Below are positions 44,454 to 52,786 of a stretch of 64,000 nucleotides of DNA, in pieces. Origin of the DNA: Lentinus brumalis (taxonomy: Eukaryota > Basidiomycota > Agaricomycetes > Polyporales > Polyporaceae); contig MARA01000026.1 of the NCBI GenBank assembly GCA_001792895.1, forward strand, positions 1-64,000, written 5' to 3'. The stretch's first letter is position 1; each line of letters starts with the position of its first letter. The position numbers and the translations under genes are program-made. The notes beneath the pieces are model-generated. The model was not told the DNA's origin, made no database searches, and saw nothing but the letters and a program-made list of their open reading frames with translations.

Positions 44454-45806
44454 ATGCGTAGGACGCTCACTACTGCCACTCCGTTCCAGTTTCCCCAAGA
44501 AGTCCCTTGCTTCCCCAACCAAATCGCCCTCGTACGCACCAAGATCAACTGCATGTACCTGTACAAACGCGTGCCGGCGTATGAAGACCTCACGCGGGAG
44601 TGTTCATATGACATCATCAACCGTCCATATGGCCGCTTGTGGACAGCATTCAGGCAAGGGGATGGAGAGGCTGCTCTGGAAGTTGCACTTCGGTAAGTGT
44701 GATGCTTTGAATAACTCGAATACAGACTGATTGGGATACGTAGGCTTTACACGGGCTGCACGGTCAGACGCAGCGTGGAGGGTGCCATCGACGTACTCCA
44801 CGCAATCATCGATCCCCAACACCCGGAAGCCGTGCACGACCCTCCCCGCTTCCTCGCTGCACGCGCCTTCTCATTCCTCATCCTCATACACTACGATATG
44901 CACGAGGAAGCCCATGCCGGGCGTCCCATTGAACCTGACGGTCGACTTCATCCCTCTCGCCGCTATATCCTTCCCTCGAACACCCCAGACATCTACTTGG
45001 CGAATGTGCTACTGCACCGAGCCGCTATCTATGCGAATGAAACCGCTAGATACGGTTTCGTAACCTCGTACGTGCTGACCGTATCGCAATCGCTGGTGCG
45101 CTTCGGAGAGCGCGATCGGATCGATGTGCGGAATGACCCACGGTACCGAGACCTCGCGCACATGTGGAGAGTGCATGACATTCGCAGGCGCGAGATGGAG
45201 CAGGAACAGCAGAAGAGGGACAGGAAGGTTGCGAGGGTGCCTGACGCGTACGTCTGCGCGGCAGATGGCTGCGGCATATCGGCGGTGAAGAGACTGGGAT
45301 TGAGAGCTTGCGCTGGGAAGTGTCCTCCGGAGCGTAAGCCTCGGTACTGCAGCAAGGAGTGTCAGACGAAGGTTCGTCCTGCGTCCTTGTCCCATCGGTT
45401 TGTCACGCTGACGTTGAGATTTGACTAGGACTGGAAGAGACACAAAGCATATTGCAAGCCCGACGAGGAGCTCGACGAGGTCCTTGAGGAGGTTGCTGCT
45501 TCTGTATCAGACCAGGATGGGATTAGTTCCGACGGAGACCATGAGGACGCCACCGCTCCCGGCCAAGCACCCCCGACTCGGACAGGGAGTCACGATGGTC
45601 GCGCACGAGCCGTGGACATCAATGTACCAGGCGACGGGTCCTTCAGCCTGCAGTCCGCGCACATCACGCCTGCGTACCTCAAATGGATGCGGTCGGAAAT
45701 CTCCTCAGTCCGCACTGAGCTTCCCGTGGCTGACGGATTCCTCTTCCGCGCCGGTGATATCGGGCGTCAAGTGCTTGGGGAGTATTACGATCGGTACGTT
45801 TCTTGA
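44454..45806 (+). CDS. MYND-type zinc finger protein, copy 2
   Basis: Paralogue of the gene at 17096-18341 with identical intron positions. Exons 44454-44692, 44744-45371, 45429-45806 give 414 residues. Start MRRTLTTATPFQFP aligns with MRTLTQFTLEMPDD of copy 1. The first intron interrupts ALR/LYTGCTVRR in the same phase as copy 1 (GLR/YYSGCSVRQ). The MYND ligands are CAADGCGISAVKRLGLRAC, C, KPRYCSKECQTK and, after the second intron, DWKRHKAYCK. The C-terminus is longer and acidic (ELDEVLEEVAASVSDQDG), ending in a block shared with copy 1 (ITPAYLKWMR versus LTPAVLRWMR). It lies between pheromone genes, so it is embedded in the mating-type region. Role unknown; likely a protein-interaction adaptor. 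Confidence 0.85.
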
Positions 45807-48287
45807 GTCTGTCGAATGTCGTCCCGTATTGATCAGAGCTCAGGGTGTGAGACGTTGTTTCGGAGGAGCTCAAGAAGATGTAATATATCAGATATGACAG
45901 TGCTCGTTCTTGAGGTCTCGAAGCAAGCAAAGCCCTCGCTGCTCGATATATGGCCTGCGAGCAGCCTGAACCCCCTTAGAAAGGTGTGTTCTGGCCTCTG
46001 CATTGATAACTTCACCGCGTTCCCTTCCATTCTGCTTATCCTCTGAACTGACGTCGGTCGGCAATGGGTGCATCCTGGTTACGTGCTAAGTGAGCTTGAA
46101 GACAGCATGCATTTGGAATGTGTATTACTCACGTCATTTACCACAGCAACCACTCCAGTGCGGCAACACCAAATTCCATGCCGCGGATAGCGGGCCCCGG
46201 CTCCGACGTTAGGCACAACCACCATCCAACCTTAGGACGCACACCTCGAATGGGGTCTCGCTTCAGCAACTGCTGCCTTGACGATAGGGAATGTCTCTGA
46301 AGTGGCACTACGACAGACGTATTGCTTATGAGATGATTGGACGTGGTGCTGGTGCAGCCCCGTGTCACGGTTGGGCTGCCACTCTCCACAAGTAGGTGCA
46401 ACCTGACCAGGCTGGTGCTCCTTGCAGCCGCAGGTGCGCCAGCCTGGTGCGGTCAGAGTGGGGGATGCTTGTGGAGGAAGTGGGGGTGGTTGGGAAAGAC
46501 ACAAGACGGCGATGGTGGTGGTGGTTGCCAGTCCTTGCGGTGGTTGCGGCGACGTGCGTGAGTGTTTCGGTCAGGTGACCGGCGCGCGCGACGCGTCCCC
46601 CGTGCGCCACTTTCGTGTCTTTTGTTCAGCGTTTGTGGCCCGTCCCCGCCCCGTCTTGCAATTGTCCTTTGATGCTAGAACTTTCGCGAAAGTCGTCGTT
46701 TGTTTGCACTCGGAGCTGCACCCGATGTGACCGATATGAGGCGCGCAGTGACGGGCGCGTCGGCGGTCCTTCATAAGGGAGTGCCGTCCTCGACCACTCC
46801 CTTCCTTCCAACCACCGCCGTCGTCTCAACTCTCAGCATCTTCCACACACCTCCAGCATGACACCAGCACTGTGCCACTGGGCCTTGGTCGGCCACCCGG
46901 AGACCGGGCCCCCCGTTCCGCCCAGGTGGTTTCAGGTCCGCGCAGCCTTCATCAAGCGCAGCCCGTGGTGAGTCCACTCCACTAGCCTTTTCAAGAATGC
47001 TTTACCTTCTGGCCAACTGTTGGCCATGGCCATGACCCACCGAGGAAGCCTGGCTGGGGCGATCGAGGCTTCACCTTCTCCGAACCGAGGACACGGGACG
47101 ACTCTGCGGCTGCGACACCGCACCCCACGTCTGGAGCTGGTGGTTGCACGGCTGTATACCTCTAGCTGGTGGTTTGTGCTCTGTCGACGGCTCGTGGCTC
47201 GGTCCCGGAAGGCGGGTGGTTGGCTGGCTGTTGGTTGGCTGGCTGTTGGTTGGTTGGCTGGTGGTTGGCTGGCTGGTGGTTAGCTGGCTGTTGGTTGGTT
47301 GGCTGGCTGTGGTTGGCTGGCGGTGGTCGGCTCGTACTGGCTGGTGGTTAGCTGGTGGGTCCCCGGGCCAAAGTGATCATCTCACAGGCTGGAGCCCGCT
47401 GCAGAAAGCTCATACTGGTCGGGCAATCTAGTGTGGTATACTGATGCGGGTTTTGGCAATAACAGTTACTTTATCACCATCCACTACCGACTGACACGGT
47501 CATCATCAAGCCGTCGACGAAGTCACTCGCGATCGCAGGGCAAGAACGAGCGACAATCTGAAGACTATTCGGTGACGACATTGGCGACATGTCCGTAGCA
47601 ACCGGCCCTAGCCATGAGGCTTTGAACAATCAATGGTCCACAACTCGATCTCATACCCTCCGTTCGCCGAGTCTATGGGAGCTGGACGACCTTGCCAATG
47701 ACGCGCTCATGAACGAGCGTTCGAACCGCCTGCTGTTGAATTCCAGGCTCTCTCACAAGGACCTGCGCAAGTAAGCGACCATCCATGGGAGGCCGACCAC
47801 GGAGCCTGTCTATCGCACGCGGCACAATGAACGTCAAGAGCAAGCAATCGTCGTTCGAACTTCAAGTTCGTCGGAAATGATACAGCTATGGATACAAGAT
47901 CTACAAGTCTACCCTCTCCATCCCAAGATACAGCGAGGCGCATAAATACAGCAATAATCATCGCATCGCAAGGAAGGTGACTCGGCGGAGTTGGACCAAT
48001 AAATATCAAACGAGCCAAGGACGGAACGAGTGGAAGCGGCAAAATCATGACCAGCAAAGGGAATGGGACGGGAGTCCCCGGGAAGACAGAGGCGAAGGCG
48101 GAGGTCGATAAATATAGGAGGTAGCGCAGGTGCGCGCTCGGCTGAGGAAGACAAACCAGAAGGTAGTCAGCAGGTGCGTCGGAATGTCTCGATGGACAAA
48201 CTCACCCTGCTTTCAGGTCCGATGCGGCAAACAGGGAAAAGACAGTGCGAGTAACGGGAGCAGCGTCCGCGCGCGAGCCAGCGGGGC
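45807..48287. other. Gene-poor stretch inside the mating-type region
   Basis: No supportable gene in about 2.5 kb. A short leader-like stretch with ATG at 46858 (MTPALCHWALVGHP...) follows a pyrimidine-rich promoter-like sequence but ends soon and cannot be extended. A TTGGCTGG array lies at 47210-47352. No CaaX-ending small frame was found here by eye on the minus strand. Confidence 0.4.
47210..47352. repeat. TTGGCTGG-type minisatellite
   Basis: About 140 bp built from TTGGCTGGCTG, TTGGTTGGCTGG and TGGTTAGCTGG units, strongly G/T biased on the plus strand. Confidence 0.85.
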
Positions 48288-48488
48288 TCACGCAATGACG
48301 CAGTACGCAGGGAAACCGTTGCTGCGGTGGTCGTAGTCCATCGGGACGTCGTCGAAGGAGAGCTCCGCGACGTCCGAGGTGTCTGGCAGGACGGGAACGA
48401 CTTGGGTACCCGCACGAGAGGGTTCCGGCAACTGCAAACACAGCGTCGAGACGCCGTCGAACGCGAAGAATATGTCGAATTGGTCCAT
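48288..48488 (-). CDS. Pheromone precursor, CaaX = CVIA
   Basis: Single-exon 66-residue precursor starting MDQFDIFFAFDGVS and ending FPAYCVIA. The start, acidic Ser/Pro-rich leader and CaaX box fit basidiomycete lipopeptide pheromones. The charged pair before the C-terminus (MDYDHRSNGFPAYC) predicts cleavage near DH-R and a mature, farnesylated peptide of about 9-10 residues. It is the longest of the four precursors here. The ATG at 48488 is preferred over upstream in-frame ATGs because the MDxF start is conserved in the sister genes. TATATAT lies about 225 bp upstream. Confidence 0.88.
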   Translation of the reverse strand: MDQFDIFFAFDGVSTLCLQLPEPSRAGTQVVPVLPDTSDVAELSFDDVPMDYDHRSNGFPAYCVIA

Positions 48489-48712
48489 GGGATAGATAAT
48501 GGGGAGCGCGGTTGCAGGCCGTGGGTGCAGGTATCGCAGAGGACAGTGGTGAATGAGTGTGTGACGCGAGGGCGCCGGGGTGGTGTCGCAGATGAGTGGG
48601 GTTGGGCTTGCGAGTGCGGAGGGGAGGGGAGTTCCTAGCGAACTTCGATGGGCGATGAGGACGATGAGGAAAAATCGAATGGTCAGACGTAAGGAATCTA
48701 CATGCCTGTAAG

Positions 48713-48719
48713 TATATAT
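48713..48719 (-). promoter_or_regulatory. TATA-like element of the 48.3-kb pheromone gene
   Basis: TATATAT about 225-231 bp upstream of the ATG at 48488. The distance is long, so a 5' untranslated intron or leader is possible. Confidence 0.4.
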
Positions 48720-49780
48720 CTTCCTGGTTTTGGCTTTGTGTACTGAGTTTGCGCCCCGGAGTAGTGTGGCCACGGCATAGGACAATTGACCAGAGAGCGG
48801 TGCGTGAGTGCTAGTATTGAGCACTAGTTGATTGTCCTTATACTCGGGCCGTCGGCTGTAGTTATAAGTAGTAACACGTCAGGTTGCGCACGACTTGATC
48901 TAGAGGTCGCGCCCGGGCCACGAGGGCGCGATACCTACTGAAACCGAATCGCAGAGGCGAAGTTCGCTGAATTAGTAAGGGATTCATGTGATCGAGCCCT
49001 GGCGTTCGTACAGGGGACACAAAAGTTCCCCGGCGCATGCGTGGGGTTCCTTTGTTCAGAATATGGGGTGCAATGGCGACACAATGGAACACCGGAATTG
49101 ACCCATTGTTCCCAGCGCCCATTCGTAAGGAGCGATCTTGCCGGATTTGTAAGGAGAAGCCTGCTTACATAAGCACATATTCGCCTTCGACACCGCCATC
49201 CTTAGCCGAGAAGGATCATTTCATCACACTCGCCTCTCCATGACAGGGTGGGCTTGTCTAGGCTCGCTGAGTATGCTCTGGAAAAGTCCTGCAAGGGCTG
49301 TTAAAACAGTTCAGAGCTGTTCATACTGCGCGCTTCAGCGATAATGGTACAACACTGGTGTTACATGCTACTTGTGACTTCGTGGTATCGTACAAATTCG
49401 AGCCTTTCGCTATAAATATACCCCAGGATACGTGACTGATGCGCGATAATAAGGAATGTGTGATGTTCAAGAAGGCGTGATTAAATAAGATGAAGGAGCG
49501 ACGGATGAGCGAGCCAAGGGGACAGCGAAAATGCTCGCGAGGAGCAACGTAAGAGAAAGCGGTGAAGAACGAATAAGAAGGCAGCCTAGAAGATATGGTA
49601 CAAGTCGCAGGCAAGCGCGACGTAAAGTAAAGCCGAACGAAAGCAATAAGTTATGCCAAGCTCAGTTGCCGCATATGCAGGTGGTTGGCAAAACCACCGC
49701 ACCGACGCCGGATCTGCTAGAGCCGCTAGGTAAGCATTCAGGGCTCAAAGACAAAGCGCAAACACTCACGAGTTCCGCCG
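48720..49780. other. Intergenic, no gene seen
   Basis: No convincing coding sequence between two pheromone genes. AT-richer than the flanks near 49350-49500. Confidence 0.4.
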
Positions 49781-49936
49781 TTAGGCGATCGTGCAGAAGA
49801 AGTGGCCGGAGGCGCTTTCTCGTTCGGCATCTACTGGCATAGTAGGGAGATCGCCTAATGACCGCGACGACGAAGGCAGGGGAGCTTTGTGAATGCCCTC
49901 GAAAGACTGAATGTCACAAAATTCAAATAAGTCCAT
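49781..49936 (-). CDS. Pheromone precursor, CaaX = CTIA
   Basis: 51-residue single-exon precursor starting MDLFEFCDIQ and ending SASGHFFCTIA. It shares length, the MDLF start and the SASGHF(F/Y)C core with the next gene (50593-50748), so the two are tandem duplicates. The likely N-terminal cleavage pair is ER in DAERESASGHFFC, giving a mature peptide of about 9-10 residues ending in a farnesyl cysteine. CTIA is a less common CaaX than CVIA but keeps an aliphatic second position and terminal Ala. TATATAA lies about 110 bp upstream. Below the size limit of ordinary gene calling. Confidence 0.87.
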   Translation of the reverse strand: MDLFEFCDIQSFEGIHKAPLPSSSRSLGDLPTMPVDAERESASGHFFCTIA

Positions 49937-50042
49937 GTTCAAAAAAAAAGATGGTGGCCAAAGCGGCGAGTGGTGATGAACGAGGATGGGGAGGTTTGTA
50001 GGAGTGGGGAACGTGGGAGACCGTCCAGCATTGAATGTTGCT

Positions 50043-50049
50043 TATATAT
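50043..50049 (-). promoter_or_regulatory. TATA box of the CTIA pheromone gene
   Basis: TATATAA (complement of TTATATA) 107-113 bp upstream of the ATG at 49936, the best-placed TATA of the four pheromone genes. Confidence 0.5.
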
Positions 50050-50592
50050 CACGCAGGGTGTATGTACCCGTCATTTGTGCCGCACGGACCCAGCAAGTCC
50101 GATCCGGTGGGCAGGGGCATCGTGGCCGCCTCCCCATGTCTGCGGCTGCTCAGGTTTAATGAGCGAGAACAATTGTGGCTGCGGGCGCTTCCGTGCCAAC
50201 GATCACCTTCCATATATGGGTCAAATGAGGCAAATCTGTTGAGCCGCGCGACATAAGTAAGTGACTGTAAGTCTAAGTAAGTGGCATCTTCGGGATCGTC
50301 GCACTATGGCGCATATCGACGTGTGCAGAGCAAGAATGGTATTCACTACATGACAGCATCGAGGCAGCAGGGATATGGATACAACGGGAGGTAGCAATAC
50401 AATATGGATAAATAACCGGAACAGCGTCGGCCTGACCAGCATGGCCGAGCCTACGAACAGACAGCACAACGCCCAGTCTCGGCAATGGAGGAAGATTGAT
50501 AGGCACTGCAAAGCATGAGATCAGGCGAGGCATGAGTCGAGCAGGAGATACGCTACGTACCTGCAATAGAGCAGCAGAGCGTCGGTGATAGT

Positions 50593-50748
50593 TCATGCGA
50601 TGACGCAGTAGAAGTGGCCGGACGCGCTGTTGTCGTGCTCGTACACGACTGGAAATGCGGGTTCGTCCGCGAGCGTGGCAGAGGAAGAGCCGGGGAAGAG
50701 CTCGTCCGCATCTCCCATCGGGAGACTGAGCGATGAGAAGAGGTCCAT
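50593..50748 (-). CDS. Pheromone precursor, CaaX = CVIA
   Basis: 51-residue single-exon precursor starting MDLFSSLSLPMGDADE and ending SASGHFYCVIA. Canonical basidiomycete pheromone precursor: MDxF start, acidic leader, CaaX box. The predicted processing pair is EH in VVYEHDNSASGHFYC. It is the pheromone gene closest to receptor 2, which starts 550 bp away and is transcribed in the opposite direction, so the two share a divergent promoter region. A mating-active receptor is not expected to respond to its own cassette's pheromone; compatibility must be tested against other B specificities. Confidence 0.9.
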   Translation of the reverse strand: MDLFSSLSLPMGDADELFPGSSSATLADEPAFPVVYEHDNSASGHFYCVIA

Positions 50749-50912
50749 GAATGGAGTGTAATGATGGGCGTGTAGGGGTCGAGAGGGTAGTAGTAGTTAT
50801 AGCTCTCTTGTAGCGATAGCGCAGGAGGGCAGAGTGGGACCTCGGAAAAAGTGCGACGACGAAGACGAAATGGAGTGCGGGTTTGCGTGACCACATGTGA
50901 GCAGAGGAAGCT

Positions 50913-50920
50913 CTTATAAG
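50913..50920 (-). promoter_or_regulatory. TATA-like element of the 50.6-kb pheromone gene
   Basis: CTTATAAG palindrome about 165-172 bp upstream of the ATG at 50748, inside the divergent promoter shared with receptor 2. Confidence 0.45.
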
Positions 50921-51297
50921 GGAGAAAATCACTGCTGGAGACAATTGCAACACCCATGACCGATGGGACTACCACGGCGACGTAGCCGGGTCAACTCTGA
51001 GAGGAACGCGGTTCTTGCAGCGATGATAGTTTGGTGCATACCGGGTGCACACATAGCTGTCGACATGACGAGCGCCTAATGCGGCAAACACGGGCAAACA
51101 GCTCTCGTGCCGATACGCGTCTTCGCAGGTCTTCGTTCCGCTGTCGCAGCTGAGTCGCAGCGTCTGCGAGCACAATGGATCTTTATTGTCGACCATGCCC
51201 TCGCCATGCTCATTCTCCCTGTGCGATATAGCTATGCTCACCTTCTTCCTGGGTGCGCTACTCCTCCCGTCTCCCCTCGTCTCCCCTCTCCCGCATC
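50921..51297. other. Divergent promoter between pheromone gene and STE3 receptor 2
   Basis: Sequence separating two head-to-head genes. Ends in a pyrimidine-rich leader (CTCCCGTCTCCCCTCGTCTCCCC-type) just before the receptor ATG. No further gene seen. Confidence 0.5.
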
Positions 51298-52786
51298 ATG
51301 GTCAACCCTGAGTACCCCGCATTCCCTATCCTCGCAATCATCGCCGCCGTCCTCGTCCTCATCCCCCTTCCATGGCATTTTCAAGCATGGAACTCGGGGA
51401 CATGTCTGTTCATGGCGTGGACAGCCGTTGCGTGTCTGAATCTCGGCGTGAACGCCATCGTTTGGAACGACAACGTCCTTGACACTGCGCCAGTATGGTG
51501 CGATATCTGTACGTTTGCCTCGCTCATATGTGGATCCGCATTAGTTCATCTGGGTCCTCGTCTCTTTCAGCTTCTCGCATCGTTGTTGCTGTTGGAGTTG
51601 CCATCCCTGCTTCATCCCTTTGTATCAATCGTCGCCTATACAAGATCGCATCCATGCGCTCAGTATCATTCACACAGGCAGAGGTGCGTACGTGCTTGCG
51701 GATAGTCTACATGGTTCCCTCATTTCCTCGCACAGAGACGGCGCGCCGTTGTCGTGGATCTGTCGATCGGACTCGGCATTCCCGTCCTGCAGCTCATTGC
51801 TTGTGAGTCTATTCGTCTCCATGGCTCTCAACTGTCGCTCACATCCTCATAGTCTACATTGTCTCAGGTAGCGTCTGTCCGCAGAATGCGATCGCCGCGC
51901 ATACTCATCATCATGTTGACAGGTCACCGTTACGACATTTACGAACAGATTGGATGCTACCCGTATATCTACAACACGCCTGTTGCGTTCCCTCTTGTCT
52001 ATGCATGGCCCATCGCCATCGGACTTTGTTCTGCCGTTTACTGTGGTACGTGTATCTCCCGGTGCCGCCATGGATACCCTCAGCTCACTCCATCCCGTAG
52101 TGTTGTCTTTGCGAGCGTTTGCGTTGCGCAGAGCGCAATTCAACGAGTTCCTCGCCGCATCGTCCTCGCTCACTGTCGGGCGCTACTTCCGACTCATGGC
52201 GATCGCCACCATCGAGCTGTTGTGCACGGTCCCCATTGCGACCTACGGGCTCACGCTGAACGCGAAGTCGCCCATATACCCATGGATCAGCTTCTCCGAT
52301 ACGCACTTCGGATACTCGCGCGTTGACCAGTGGGCCGCGATCGTCTGGAGGTCGAGCTCGAATGCTATTCTCACGTTCGCACTCACGCGATGGTCCACTG
52401 TCCTCTGCGCCCTCGTGTTTTTCGCCTTCTTTGGGTTTGCCGACGAGGCCCGCAGGCAGTATGCCCGCGTCCTCGCTCCTTTCATCGCCCTATATCGCCG
52501 CAGGTTCCCCGCGAAGGACACGAAGCAGCCACTCACAGGGTACGTTTCTTCTATGTGGTACGCTGTAGGCAGTCTCCCTGACGTCAGTCGTTATAGGTTC
52601 TACGTCGGAAAAGGCGTGCAAGTACGATCCATCGGCTCCCTTCCAGTCTTCACTCCGAAGCGCTTCCAGGAAGAGGACAGCCAGCTCCCTCCGTACGAGT
52701 TCGAGGGCGAGGATCTGTCCCCGCCACCGACTGCCGCATCAGAGTCGGATCACTCCAAGCCCTTCGACTGCGGCCATGCGGTATGA
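51298..52786 (+). CDS. STE3.2: STE3-type pheromone receptor 2 (GPCR), likely mating-active
   Basis: Seven-transmembrane pheromone receptor of 385 residues from seven exons: 51298-51508, 51571-51683, 51736-51802, 51853-51867, 51923-52045, 52101-52539, 52597-52786. The fourth is a 15-bp microexon (FYIVS). All joins keep frame. Family blocks: NVLDTAPVWCDI, SLCINRRLYKIASM, RRRAVVVDLSIGLGIPVLQL, SGHRYDIYEQIGC, SLRAFALRRAQFNEFL, VGRYFRLMAIATIELLCTVP, LVFFAFFGFADEARRQY. Introns after WCDI, before HRYDI and before the tail match receptor 1; three are extra. The tail is short. Three pheromone genes within 3 kb make this the best candidate for the specificity-determining B receptor. Start MVNPEYPAFPILAI puts TM1 directly after the ATG; an in-frame ATG 45 bp upstream is less likely. 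Confidence 0.94.

Noticed and set aside
46858..46970. ATG with promoter-like upstream sequence as a gene start
   Set aside because: The frame ends after about 37 codons at a splice-like GTGAGT with no convincing downstream exon.
50520..50540. Possible pheromone end (CLA then stop) on the minus strand
   Set aside because: Cysteine is third from the end rather than fourth, so it is not a CaaX box, and no short precursor frame precedes it.
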